From Oceanospirillaceae bacterium (GTDB lineage: Bacteria > Pseudomonadota > Gammaproteobacteria > Pseudomonadales > Balneatricaceae): a stretch of 59,858 nt of DNA. Location: assembly GCA_003523085.1 (NCBI GenBank), contig DPHD01000056.1, positions 1-59,858 of the forward strand, in the 5' to 3' direction. The notes below the pieces were generated by a model. The model saw nothing but the letters and a program-made list of their open reading frames with translations, was not told the DNA's origin and searched no databases. Of the stretch, positions 42,702 to 50,965 are shown piece by piece (the stretch's first letter is position 1; each line of letters starts with the position of its first letter). A program made the position numbers and the translations under genes.

Positions 42702-43178
42702 TTAGGCCGCTGGCATAGGTGCAAATGGCACGCTGGATAAGCGGTGCTCGGTTTCGCTAAACCACGTTTGTAATATCAACGCCGCCGCAATGCCGTCGAC
42801 CCCATGTCGCTTCCAATCGGTGCCACCGCCAGCGGCTAAGTGTTCTTGTTTGGCGGCGTAGGTGGACAGTCGTTCGTCCACCAAGTAACACGGTTTGTCG
42901 AAGCGGGCGCTCATGCGGTTGGCAAATTTACGTGCGCGCATGGCCATCTCGCTAATAGAGCCGTCCATATTATACGGAATTCCCACTACGAATGCTTGTG
43001 CCTGCCATTCGTTAACCAAGGCCTCAATTTCAACCCAGCTGGGGATGCCGTCTTGCGCTTTTAATGGTGCTAAAACCACCGGTTGGGTGCTTGGGTTGCT
43101 GGCAAAAGCGGCGCCAATACGTTTACTTCCAAAGTCAAAACCTAATAGGTTAGGTGCTTTTTGGCTGATGTCAGTCAT
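42702..43178 (-). CDS. ruvX: RuvX/YqgF Holliday-junction resolvase-like protein
   Basis: This encodes 158 residues of the RNase H-like YqgF fold: GFDFGSKRIGAAFA with the first Asp, FVVGIPYNMDG, and the late YLVDERLSTYAAKQ. It is an essential protein with proposed roles in 16S rRNA 5'-end processing or DNA resolution. It starts 3 bp after the algH stop, in the widespread algH-ruvX order. Confidence 0.94.
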   Translation of the reverse strand: MTDISQKAPNLLGFDFGSKRIGAAFASNPSTQPVVLAPLKAQDGIPSWVEIEALVNEWQAQAFVVGIPYNMDGSISEMAMRARKFANRMSARFDKPCYLVDERLSTYAAKQEHLAAGGGTDWKRHGVDGIAAALILQTWFSETEHRLSSVPFAPMPAA

Positions 43179-43181
43179 GCC

Positions 43182-43781
43182 TTAACCATGGCCTATTTGA
43201 GTTGAAATCAGATTCATGTCGATACCCAGTAAGTCGGCCGCTGCCTGAAAACGTTCTTCTGGGGCTATATTAAACACGATGTCAGCGTCAAACGGACAAC
43301 AAAGCCAGGCGTTTTCGGCTAGCTCTTTTTCTAGCTGACCTGGCCCCCAGCCAGCATAACCTAGGGCAATGAGACTATGTTCTGGGCCTGCAGCATGGGC
43401 AATGTCGTCGATCACATCCGACGAAGTGGTGAGGCATAAGTCCTCCGATACGCGAATGCTCGACTTCCATTGTTTATTGCTCAAGGGGGTATGTAATACA
43501 AAACCATGTTCTGGCTGTACTGGCCCGCCGGTAAAAATAGGTTGTTGCACGGCAACGGCGTGGGTGTCGGTAATGTTTAGTTGCGGCAGGATGTCGGCAA
43601 AGTCGATATTGTTAGCTCGATTAATCACCAGCCCCATAGCGCCTTTTTCGCTGTGCTCACAAATATACACCAGGCTACGGGTGAAGTTCTCATCCTCCAT
43701 TTGGGGCATGGAAATGAGCATAAAGTGGTGCAGGCTGTTGTTATCATTTGGCGTATTGCCCGAATCTGTAGTGTCCGCCAT
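43182..43781 (-). CDS. algH: YqgE/AlgH family protein (DUF179)
   Basis: This encodes 199 residues. LISMPQMEDENFTRSLVYIC at about residues 23-42, followed by HSEKGAMGLVINR, and ALGYAGWGPGQLEKEL at about residue 142 are the family signature. The exact function is unknown, although AlgH was named for its effect on alginate in Pseudomonas. Its ATG overlaps the gshB TAA stop by one base. Confidence 0.94.
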   Translation of the reverse strand: MADTTDSGNTPNDNNSLHHFMLISMPQMEDENFTRSLVYICEHSEKGAMGLVINRANNIDFADILPQLNITDTHAVAVQQPIFTGGPVQPEHGFVLHTPLSNKQWKSSIRVSEDLCLTTSSDVIDDIAHAAGPEHSLIALGYAGWGPGQLEKELAENAWLCCPFDADIVFNIAPEERFQAAADLLGIDMNLISTQIGHG

Positions 43782-44740
43782 TAAGTACTCCTTACGGCCA
43801 GTAATTGGCTAATGTGTTGCATCAGATCAACGGCAATGTGGGAGCCTGTTTGGTCGTCAATCTCGCGAATACAAGTAGGGCTGGTGACGTTGATTTCGGT
43901 AAGGCTGTCACCGATGACATCTAGGCCCGCAAAGTGAATTTCTTTGGCGCGCAGCGTGGGGCCAATTTGTTCACAAATCCAGCGGTCGCGATCGGTGAGT
44001 GGTCGCGCAACACCGGATCCACCGGCCGCCAAATTGCCGCGGGTTTCGCCAGAGGATGGGATGCGTGCCAGCACATGGTCTACGGGGTAACCGTTAATCA
44101 TTAAGATACGTTTGTCGCCGTCTTTGATGGCTGGTAAATAACGTTGCGCCATAATTTGGGTTTGGCCAAATTCGGTGAGGGTTTCAATAATCACATTGAG
44201 GTTAGGTTCATCCTTACGGGCGCGGAAAATAGATGCGCCTCCCATGCCATCTAAAGGCTTTAAGATAATGTCATGGTGCAGTGTATGAAATGCCTTCAAT
44301 ACACCGGCATCACTGCTCACTAACACCTCTGGGCAACATTCAGGAAACTGTGTGGCAAACAACTTTTCATTACAGTCGCGCAGGCTTTGTGGTTTGTTAA
44401 TAATTAACGCACCGGCGTCTTCGGCTTGGCTTAATAAATAGGTGGTGTGTAAAAATTGTGTGTCAAACGGTGGGTCTTTGCGCATTAAAATAACGTCTAA
44501 GTCACCTAAAGGAGCAGCGCTTTGTTGGCCTAGGTCATAGAAGTGTTGAGGATCACGCATGACCGACAATGGCGTCATTAATCCCATAGCAACACCTTGT
44601 TCGGCGTATAGGTGTTGTGGCTCCATGTAATACAATTGCCAGCCTAGGTCTTGGGCGGCCCATAACATAGCAAGGGAACTGTCTTTTTTGTAGTTAATAT
44701 TATGGATGGGGTCCATAACAATGCCGAGCTTAATGGTCAT
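43781..44740 (-). CDS. gshB: glutathione synthetase
   Basis: This is an ATP-grasp ligase that adds glycine to gamma-glutamylcysteine. It has 319 residues (E. coli 316). KLGIVMDPIHNINYKKDSS at the start, LKPLDGMGGASIF as the ATP loop, and NLAAGGSGVARPLTDRD and INVTSPTCIREID at the C-terminal end are canonical. It lies between rsmE and algH as in Pseudomonas. Confidence 0.97.
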   Translation of the reverse strand: MTIKLGIVMDPIHNINYKKDSSLAMLWAAQDLGWQLYYMEPQHLYAEQGVAMGLMTPLSVMRDPQHFYDLGQQSAAPLGDLDVILMRKDPPFDTQFLHTTYLLSQAEDAGALIINKPQSLRDCNEKLFATQFPECCPEVLVSSDAGVLKAFHTLHHDIILKPLDGMGGASIFRARKDEPNLNVIIETLTEFGQTQIMAQRYLPAIKDGDKRILMINGYPVDHVLARIPSSGETRGNLAAGGSGVARPLTDRDRWICEQIGPTLRAKEIHFAGLDVIGDSLTEINVTSPTCIREIDDQTGSHIAVDLMQHISQLLAVRST

Positions 44741-44781
44741 GGGTGGTGTGTCTCTATGTATGAATGGTAAAAACCAAGCCG

Positions 44782-45507
44782 TTAATAATCACCCCAAATG
44801 TGTTGCAGTAAAGTCAATGCTGCAAGGGGCGCAGTCTCGGTACGCAAAATGCGCGGGCCTAAACGTAAACCAGTATAGCCTTGCGCTTGAGCTTGCTCAA
44901 CTTCTAACTGCGTTAATCCACCTTCGGGGCCAATCAATAAAGCACAAGAAGCGGGTGGGTTTTGAGTTTGCAAAGGCTGGGTTTGGTGGGGGTGTAATAC
45001 TAGCTTCGATTCGGCTTGGGTGCTTTGAATCCATTGTTCTAGGGTTTGTGGTGCATGGATTGTAGGCACATCAACACGGCCGCTTTGTTCACAAGCACTA
45101 ATGGCAATTTGTTGCCAATGGCTTAGGCGTTTGGTTTGCCTACGTGGATCGAGCTTCACTTCGCAGCGGTTACTAAATAACGGAGTGATTTCATTCACGC
45201 CAAGTTCTGTGGCCTTTTGAATCACGTAGTCCATACGCTCGCCACGTGACATCACTTGGCCCAAATGGGTGTGCAAAGGCGAAGCGTCTGGCCCGGCCAA
45301 GTGAGCCGTCGCCAACACCTGTACACGTTTTTTGATCACTAATGTGATGTGAGCGCTTACTTGCACTCCATCCCCATTAAATAATATAAGTGGTTGCTCT
45401 TCCTGCATGCGCAATACCTTGCCTATGTAGTGACTCGCGGCTTCTCCCAAAACAATGGTTTGTTGCAATGGCAGAGGTTGCGGCACATATAGGCGAGGCA
45501 AGCGCAC
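44782..45507 (-). CDS. rsmE: 16S rRNA m3U1498 methyltransferase
   Basis: This is a SPOUT methyltransferase that modifies U1498 in the 30S subunit. It has 241 residues. The N-terminal PUA-like part is LPRLYVPQPL...HYIGKVLRM, and the SAM-binding knot is LLIGPEGGLTQLEVEQA and LRLGPRILRTETAPLAAL. It starts 3 bp after metK, so methyl donor synthesis and use are co-transcribed. Confidence 0.96.
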   Translation of the reverse strand: MRLPRLYVPQPLPLQQTIVLGEAASHYIGKVLRMQEEQPLILFNGDGVQVSAHITLVIKKRVQVLATAHLAGPDASPLHTHLGQVMSRGERMDYVIQKATELGVNEITPLFSNRCEVKLDPRRQTKRLSHWQQIAISACEQSGRVDVPTIHAPQTLEQWIQSTQAESKLVLHPHQTQPLQTQNPPASCALLIGPEGGLTQLEVEQAQAQGYTGLRLGPRILRTETAPLAALTLLQHIWGDY

Positions 45508-45510
45508 GGC

Positions 45511-46680
45511 TTATAGGCCTGCTGCTTTACGCAAGGTTTCGGCTTTGTCTGTGTGTTCCCAAGTGAAGTTGGGGTTGTCACGGCCAAAGTGTCCGTAGGC
45601 TGCAGTGTCACGGTAGATCGGGCGCTTAAGGTCTAGCATTGCAACTAAGCCGCCAGCCTTAAGATCAAAGTGTTCACGCACTAGTTGTTCTATGGCTGCG
45701 TCACTGATCTTGCCAGTACCAAAACTATTAAGGCTAATAGAGGTGGGCTCTGAGACACCGATGGCGTAAGAAATCTGAATTTCACACTTGTCTGCTAAAC
45801 CAGCAGCGACAATGTTTTTAGCCACGTAACGTCCAGCGTATGCTGCACTACGGTCAACCTTGGAGGGGTCTTTGCCAGAGAAGGCACCGCCGCCATGGCG
45901 CGCCATGCCGCCGTAGGTGTCGACAATAATTTTGCGCCCCGTAAGGCCGCAATCGCCCACCGGGCCGCCAATCACAAAGTTACCCGTGGGGTTAATGTGA
46001 TATTGCGTTTCTTCGGTCAGCCATTGGGCTGGGATCACGGGGCGAATAATATGTTCCATCACCGCCGAGCGTAAGCTTTCTAGATCAATGTCGGCGCTGT
46101 GTTGTGTAGACAGGACAACTGCATCTATCGATTGTGGCTTACCGTCTTCGCCGTAGCGGAATGTAAGTTGGCTCTTGGCGTCTGGGCGTAACCAAGGCAA
46201 GGTGCCGTCTTTACGTACTTTCGCTTGTTGCTGCACTAAACGATGGGCGTAATGAATGGGTGCGGGCATCAAGCTTGGGGTTTCGTTACTGGCATAACCA
46301 AACATTAGGCCTTGGTCACCTGCGCCTTGTTCCTTACTACTGTCGGCGCTTTCATCCACGCCCATGGCGATGTCGGAAGACTGCTTGCCAATGGCGTTAA
46401 GAATGGCGCAAGAAGCGCCGTCAAAACCCATTTCTGAAGAGGTATAGCCGATGTCTTTAATTACATCGCGCACTATTTCTTCGATGTCGACCCAAGACTC
46501 AGTGCGTACTTCGCCCGCCACTAACACAAGGCCAGTTTTAATCAGGGTTTCTACAGCAACGCGGGATTCAGGATCTTTTTCCAGCATGGCATCGAGGATG
46601 GCATCGGAAATTTGATCGGCGATTTTATCAGGATGTCCTTCGGACACTGATTCGGAGGTAAATAGAGTGTATTGGTTCAT
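45511..46680 (-). CDS. metK: S-adenosylmethionine synthetase
   Basis: This enzyme makes SAM from methionine and ATP. It has 389 residues from the ATG at 46678-46680 (MNQYTLFTSESVSEGHPDKI); an 18-residue upstream extension would run into the palindrome and was rejected. GAGDQGLMFGYA, the GGGAFSGKDPSKVDRSAAY loop and VSEPTSI are diagnostic. Upstream lies the large palindromic element at 46707-46868. First gene of the leftward metK-rsmE-gshB-algH-ruvX-pyr block. Confidence 0.98.
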   Translation of the reverse strand: MNQYTLFTSESVSEGHPDKIADQISDAILDAMLEKDPESRVAVETLIKTGLVLVAGEVRTESWVDIEEIVRDVIKDIGYTSSEMGFDGASCAILNAIGKQSSDIAMGVDESADSSKEQGAGDQGLMFGYASNETPSLMPAPIHYAHRLVQQQAKVRKDGTLPWLRPDAKSQLTFRYGEDGKPQSIDAVVLSTQHSADIDLESLRSAVMEHIIRPVIPAQWLTEETQYHINPTGNFVIGGPVGDCGLTGRKIIVDTYGGMARHGGGAFSGKDPSKVDRSAAYAGRYVAKNIVAAGLADKCEIQISYAIGVSEPTSISLNSFGTGKISDAAIEQLVREHFDLKAGGLVAMLDLKRPIYRDTAAYGHFGRDNPNFTWEHTDKAETLRKAAGL

Positions 46681-46706
46681 AACCATGCCTCGTAATTGAA
46701 TGCTTA

Positions 46707-46868
46707 AAGAGACCTTTGCGTAAGTCAGAGACAAAAGGAAAATGTGGAAAAATCAGTCTAATCGAGGCGGGAGGCGTTGGTAATAGCTAGCTATTGCCGA
46801 GTCTCTCAACGAAAATTAGGCTTATTTTGGCCATTTTATCTTGGCGCTGACTTATGCAAAGGTCTCTT
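46707..46868. repeat. 162-bp imperfect palindrome in the metK leader
   Basis: The outer arms 46707-46728 and 46847-46868 are 22 bases each and pair with a single mismatch (G-T at the eighth base from the inner end). At the exact centre GGTAATAGCT and AGCTATTGCC (46779-46798) make a near-perfect 20-bp palindrome. The parts between are also related by inversion: AAAATGTGGAAAAATCAGTC on the left against AAAATGGCCAAAATAAGCC on the right's complement, both followed by TAAT. So the whole block is one decayed inverted duplication ending 27 bases before the metK start. Confidence 0.8.
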
Positions 46869-47117
46869 CTAGATGCTTTACGGACATCTTTAGCAGTGAC
46901 TTAATTACCAGCCTAGAACGATGTTCTGGCGAGTGCCGTTGGGTTTGCGGAGGGAGTGCAAACTCAAGGCACATTATAGGGCATTGGCTGACGGACTGGA
47001 AGCTTAGTGATTGTCTGCTAGGCTTATTGGTGCGCTCAATCAATGAGGTTAACTGATATATCCAGTAACGGTTTTCTTTCAAATAACCCACTTTAGTACT
47101 AAACTGATACTATTATT
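46869..47117. other. intergenic stretch between the metK palindrome and hicA
   Basis: No convincing gene is present. A 71-codon frame beginning inside the palindrome (46841) has no family features. The right end holds the hicAB promoter and operator candidate. Confidence 0.5.
47092..47103 (+). promoter_or_regulatory. candidate HicB operator
   Basis: TTTAGTACTAAA is a perfect 12-bp palindrome 14 bases upstream of the hicA start, where an autoregulating antitoxin would bind. A related half, TGATACTA, follows directly. Confidence 0.45.
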
Positions 47118-47312
47118 ATGCCGCCAAAAATAAAAGAACTTGTATCTGCCCTCGAAAAAGCGGGTTTTATAAACCGTGGGGGTAAAGGAAGTCATAGAAA
47201 TTTTATGCATCCTAGTGGTGTGAAAGTTACTATTTCAGGCAAGCTTGGTGCCGATGCATTGCGATATCAAGAAAAAGAGGTGGCTGCAAAAGTGGCCGAG
47301 GCTGGGAGTTAG
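47118..47312 (+). CDS. hicA: HicA-family mRNA interferase toxin
   Basis: This encodes 64 residues, the normal size. The double-stranded RNA-binding-like fold has its catalytic His26 in KGSHRNFMHP, with VKVTISGKLGADAL closing the sheet. HicA cleaves mRNA and tmRNA when free of HicB. The antitoxin gene starts 4 bp after its stop. This is a toxin-antitoxin pair in the accessory stretch between metK and tkt. Confidence 0.92.
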   Translation: MPPKIKELVSALEKAGFINRGGKGSHRNFMHPSGVKVTISGKLGADALRYQEKEVAAKVAEAGS

Positions 47313-47316
47313 GGTT

Positions 47317-47658
47317 ATGAAAGATTCAGATCGATATTTGAAATTAGTTGAATGGTCCCATGCAGATAAGTGCTACCTTGGGTCTGCTCCAGGACTGATT
47401 GGGCACTGCTGTCACGGTGAAGATGAGGCCGAGGTATACGGCCAATTGTGTGTGATTGTTGATGAATGGATTGCAGTTCACCGCAGTGATGGCTTGCCGT
47501 TGCCAAGTTCGTTTGTGGGTAAGGACTTTTCTGGCAAATTTGTGGTAAGGGTTGGTCAGGACTTGCATAAAGCACTGGCAATCAAAGCTGCCAATTCTGG
47601 TACCAGTCTAAATCGCCTGTGTGCTGACGCACTCCAAGAATCTATCTTAGCCAATTAA
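47317..47658 (+). CDS. hicB: HicB-family antitoxin
   Basis: This encodes 113 residues from the ATG at 47317; a longer frame starting inside hicA was rejected. The N-terminal degenerate RNase H-like part (YLKLVEWSHADKCYLGSAPG, HCCHGEDEAEVYGQL) binds HicA, and the C-terminal ribbon-helix-helix (KFVVRVGQDLHKALAIKAAN, SLNRLCADALQ) binds DNA for autoregulation. Both halves look intact. Confidence 0.92.
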   Translation: MKDSDRYLKLVEWSHADKCYLGSAPGLIGHCCHGEDEAEVYGQLCVIVDEWIAVHRSDGLPLPSSFVGKDFSGKFVVRVGQDLHKALAIKAANSGTSLNRLCADALQESILAN

Positions 47659-47668
47659 AGAGGTTTCA

Positions 47669-48088
47669 ATGAAAACTTACACTGGAAAATGTGGCTGTGG
47701 TGACCTTGAATACAGCTTTGAGGGCGAGCCGATAAATTCGGTATTCTGCTACTGTAGGGATTGCCAGATTGGTACTGGTTCGGACAAGTGGTTTGGTTTG
47801 TGGGTGCCAACGAGTCAGTTTAAATTTATCAAAGGCAGCCCTAAGGTATATACACGCTTAGGTGACTCGGGCAAAGAACTGCATATCAATTTCTGCAGTA
47901 GATGCAGCACTAATATATGTGCTGAAGTGACTGTAGGTGGTTTTTATTCAGTGGCTGTGTCAACGTTAACGGGCGACCACAGCTTTGAGCCGAAGATGAG
48001 TATTTATGCTGCGTCAGCTGCAAAGTGGGCAGAGTTTCCAGAAGGGGTTCCCAAGTTTGATGTTTTGCCTCCTGGGATGGGCGGTTAA
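47669..48088 (+). CDS. GFA-family (glutathione-dependent formaldehyde-activating-like) zinc protein
   Basis: This encodes 139 residues of the CENP-V/GFA fold. Zinc cysteines are in GKCGCGDLEYS, CYCRDCQIGTG and FCSRCSTNIC. The family was named for a formaldehyde-glutathione role that most members do not have; the real function is unknown. It follows hicB by 10 bp with an AGAGG ribosome site. Confidence 0.88.
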   Translation: MKTYTGKCGCGDLEYSFEGEPINSVFCYCRDCQIGTGSDKWFGLWVPTSQFKFIKGSPKVYTRLGDSGKELHINFCSRCSTNICAEVTVGGFYSVAVSTLTGDHSFEPKMSIYAASAAKWAEFPEGVPKFDVLPPGMGG

Positions 48089-48197
48089 TGAGTCCCTAGG
48101 TACTTTGGCATTGATTTAGCTAAGACACGCCCCTTATCAAGTGATATTTACCAAGTCACATTTGATAGGGCGCGCGGTGGTTTGTGCAGCCTGCACG

Positions 48198-48452
48198 TTA
48201 GCAGCTAATATGCGCTTTTCTGCTGCTAGGGATGTCGGTGCGTTTGGCTTCTTGCATAGCCCTGATCTGATCGACACCAATGTCCTGTAGCATCTCTGGA
48301 GAAAGCTTTGCCAGTTGTTTGCGCTCTTTGGCAATGGCGTGTTTTAGGCTTTGCTGCTGAAGGTAGTGGCGGCCCCATATTGATAGTCGATTGAAGCGGC
48401 CAGAAGAATCAGCAGTCATAGTGTGTGGGCAGTTTTGTGTATAAGTAGTCAT
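48198..48452 (-). CDS. DUF1127 family small protein
   Basis: This encodes 84 residues from the ATG at 48450-48452, with AGGAG six bases upstream. The C-terminal segment RKQLAKLSPEMLQDIGVDQI is the DUF1127 motif, an arginine- and leucine-rich element whose small members can bind RNA in alphaproteobacteria. It is divergent from a LysR regulator with a 116-bp shared gap, a pairing seen often for DUF1127 genes, which suggests that LysR controls it. Confidence 0.85.
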   Translation of the reverse strand: MTTYTQNCPHTMTADSSGRFNRLSIWGRHYLQQQSLKHAIAKERKQLAKLSPEMLQDIGVDQIRAMQEAKRTDIPSSRKAHISC

Positions 48453-48568
48453 GATATCTCCTATCAATATTTGTTGGGTTTATTGCTGTTTTATTCACAG
48501 AAGTTGACTATAGGTTAAGTTATGCGTATAAGTAAAACGAATAATATTGATGTTTGAGTTCACAATAA

Positions 48569-49432
48569 ATGATAACAACTAACCGCTTGAAAAATTTGGA
48601 TTTGGGCACCTTGCGCAGCTTTGCCACCATTGCAGAAGCAGGCAGTATGACACGTGCTGCAGCACGCTTGTTTATGACTCAGTCGGCCATTAGCATGCAA
48701 ATAAAACGCTTGGAGGCGAGCCTAGGCTTGGTGCTGTTTGAGCGCACCGCTAAAGGCATGGTCACCACCAGCACGGGCGAGCAGTTGTTAGGTTACGCTA
48801 TACGCCTGTTAGATCTCAATGACGAAGCCGTGGGCCGCCTAACCTCACAAGATTATGAGGGGCAGGTGAGGTTGGGTATCCCCAGCGACGTAATTTACCC
48901 GTATATGCCTGATATTTTGAAACAATTTAACCGCGATTATCCTCGCGTACAGATCAAGCTATCCTGCGCCAATTCTAAAGAATTAAAGCAGCAACTAAAG
49001 CAGGGATCGTTAGATGTAATTCTTGCCACCGAAAAAAATCCAGATGGCGGCGGTGAAGTGATTGGCACCCAGCGATTGATCTGGACGGGTGCTGACGGTG
49101 GCAATGCCTGGAAACAGCAACCTCTGCCCCTGGGTATGTCTAAATCGTGTGCTTTTTGGCCTAGTGCAATCAAGGCTTTGGATAGTGCAGGCTTGGAATG
49201 GATTGACCAAGTGACGACGGAGGATTTTACGGCCGCTGAAGCCATGACGGCTGCCGATCTTTGTGTTTGTGTGGAGCTAGGCTGCGCACTCATTACTGGC
49301 CGCGCGCCTATTGATCATGGTGGCTTATTGCCGGCACTGCCTGACTATTTTTTGGTGGTGTACTGTGCCGACGACACTCCCAGTGTGACCGTGAGTGAAT
49401 TGATGGGTTATTTGCAGCGTGGATTCGCCTAA
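48569..49432 (+). CDS. LysR-family transcriptional regulator
   Basis: This encodes 287 residues. The winged HTH is at about residues 11-70 (LRSFATIAEAGSMTRAAARL, TQSAISMQIKRLEASLGLVL), followed by a periplasmic-binding-protein-like effector domain (VRLGIPSDVIYPYMPDIL). It is divergent from the DUF1127 gene, its likely target. The effector is unknown. Confidence 0.93.
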   Translation: MITTNRLKNLDLGTLRSFATIAEAGSMTRAAARLFMTQSAISMQIKRLEASLGLVLFERTAKGMVTTSTGEQLLGYAIRLLDLNDEAVGRLTSQDYEGQVRLGIPSDVIYPYMPDILKQFNRDYPRVQIKLSCANSKELKQQLKQGSLDVILATEKNPDGGGEVIGTQRLIWTGADGGNAWKQQPLPLGMSKSCAFWPSAIKALDSAGLEWIDQVTTEDFTAAEAMTAADLCVCVELGCALITGRAPIDHGGLLPALPDYFLVVYCADDTPSVTVSELMGYLQRGFA

Positions 49433-49492
49433 CAATATGGCCGGCTATTGGTGAGTAAGCTAACAGGTTTATGGTGATGGTAGACCGATGGT

Positions 49493-49873
49493 TCAAGGCT
49501 TAAATTCGATGAGCGTTAGGTCATCGAGGAACTGAAAATGCTTTATGTTGGCACTAGCCAAGGGCAAGTTGTGCTCAATTGCTGTGGCCGAAATGAGAGC
49601 ATCCCCCATTTGTTGGCCATGGCTTAAGCAATAAGTTTCCACCATAAAACTCGCACGGCTAGAAATTCTTTGGTCAAGATTGATAATTTGTGCTTGCCAT
49701 TGATGTAGTGCTTGGCGAAGTAGCTTGAGTTCCGCTTTGTTTCGCAAGCCTTGAAGCAACTCCATGTAAGTCACCGCAGAAATTGAAAAACCTAGATTGC
49801 CCGCAAGAAAGTCGGCCGCCCGTTGATGGCCGCGCATATTCCAAATAATGATATCGGTGTCGATTAATATCAT
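49493..49873 (-). CDS. vapC: VapC-family PIN-domain toxin
   Basis: This encodes 126 residues from the ATG at 49871-49873, which overlaps the antitoxin stop (ATGA); a 23-residue upstream extension was rejected. The PIN acidic residues are Asp5 in LIDTDI, Glu38 in YMELLQG and Asp91 in MGDALI, with Asn109 in place of the last acidic site. VapC toxins cut tRNA or rRNA in a single stem-loop. It is encoded after its antitoxin in the usual order. Confidence 0.92.
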   Translation of the reverse strand: MILIDTDIIIWNMRGHQRAADFLAGNLGFSISAVTYMELLQGLRNKAELKLLRQALHQWQAQIINLDQRISSRASFMVETYCLSHGQQMGDALISATAIEHNLPLASANIKHFQFLDDLTLIEFKP

Positions 49874-50109
49874 GAAAATGAGCGGCCTTGACGCATGCTC
49901 CTCACGGTTTGGTCGACGGATGTTTCCTGTTTGTCTTGCCACATACCAAACACAGGGTTTGTGGATGATGGCTTATCTTGGCGCGCGATAATAGGGGAAA
50001 GCTGAGCCCTAGGCTTGCCGTGGTAGGTAATGGTAATCTTTTCGCCACGGTCGGTGGCTGCCAGTAATTGGTTGGTATGTAACCGTAGATCTTTGGTGGT
50101 GGCTTGCAT
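49870..50109 (-). CDS. Phd/YefM-type antitoxin
   Basis: This encodes 79 residues. The N-terminal DNA-binding fold is KDLRLHTNQLLAATDRGEKI with ITITYHGKPRAQLSPI, the Phd/YefM signature; the C-terminal tail should wrap the VapC toxin. The ribosome site is AGGG. A palindrome at 50130-50151 lies just upstream. A Phd antitoxin with a VapC toxin is a common mix. Confidence 0.9.
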   Translation of the reverse strand: MQATTKDLRLHTNQLLAATDRGEKITITYHGKPRAQLSPIIARQDKPSSTNPVFGMWQDKQETSVDQTVRSMRQGRSFS

Positions 50110-50129
50110 TGCATGGCCCTAATGTATAA

Positions 50130-50151
50130 AGTTTCACTTATAAGTGTAACT
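50130..50151 (-). promoter_or_regulatory. antitoxin operator palindrome
   Basis: CACTTATAAGTG (50135-50146) is a perfect palindrome flanked by AGTT-T and T-AACT, which extend it to 22 bp with one mismatched pair. It lies 20 bases upstream of the antitoxin start, over the likely promoter, as expected for self-repression by a Phd-VapC complex. Confidence 0.6.
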
Positions 50152-50203
50152 AAAGGGTCGGCATTCATCAAGTGTTCGACTCCGTCAGCGGGAGCTCAAT
50201 AGA

Positions 50204-50797
50204 ATGTCAGATCAAAAAACCATCCAAGCCTACAATGGTCAGGTGGAAAATTATCTAAAGGTGGTGGGTGATCTGCAGGTGGATCCGCTGCTGTTGCGTT
50301 TTATCGATCGCTTGCAGGTCGGCGACTATGTGCTTGATCTGGGGTGTGGGCCAGCTATTGCGTCTGCGGTGATGCGTGACAAAGGTCTACGAGTAGATCC
50401 TGTTGATGCGGCCGCAGGTATGGTGCAGGTTGCCAATAATCAGTTCAACATCGGTGCCCGACAGGCGTCATTTAGCCAGATTGATAGCATCGATACTTAT
50501 CACGGAGTGTGGGCTAACTTCAGCCTATTACATGCACAGCCAGATGATTTGGCGGCTATTTTACTATCATTACATCGGGCAATAAAGCCGCAAGGTGTAT
50601 TGCATTTAGGTATGAAACTAGGTGAGGGGTCAAAACGTGACAAATATGATCGTTTTTATGCCTACTATTCTCAAGCCGATTTAGAATCCCGTATTGAGGC
50701 CGCTGGGTTTAGTGTTGAACACGTAGAATTGGGCGAATCCTTAGGTATGGCTGGTGATATAGAGCCCTGGGTGGTATTAACTGGCGTTGCTAAATAA
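50204..50797 (+). CDS. class I SAM-dependent methyltransferase
   Basis: This encodes 197 residues. SAM motif I is DYVLDLGCGPAIASAVM at about residues 43-59, motif II PVDAAAGMVQVA follows, and WANFSLLHAQPDDLAAI is the post-I region. The acceptor cannot be told. It is a single gene upstream of tkt and is not part of the toxin-antitoxin set. Confidence 0.88.
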   Translation: MSDQKTIQAYNGQVENYLKVVGDLQVDPLLLRFIDRLQVGDYVLDLGCGPAIASAVMRDKGLRVDPVDAAAGMVQVANNQFNIGARQASFSQIDSIDTYHGVWANFSLLHAQPDDLAAILLSLHRAIKPQGVLHLGMKLGEGSKRDKYDRFYAYYSQADLESRIEAAGFSVEHVELGESLGMAGDIEPWVVLTGVAK

Positions 50798-50965
50798 CGG
50801 GTGAATGGTGGGCCTTTGGGGTCTGGGCGCAGTCACCGTCTCGAGAACACTAATAAATACTGAATAATGCCGTAAGAATGGTGTTTGTTGATTGTGTCTT
50901 AGGCCTGAGTAAGGGAAAATACACGCCGTAAATTAGTGTATTTAACCTTTTAAAGGAAGTTTTTC

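Noticed and set aside
46841..47056. 71-codon frame starting MALTYAKVS to the right of metK
   Set aside because: Its first residues mirror an upstream in-frame extension of metK only because both lie in the arms of the palindrome. The rest is low-complexity and has no family or ribosome site.
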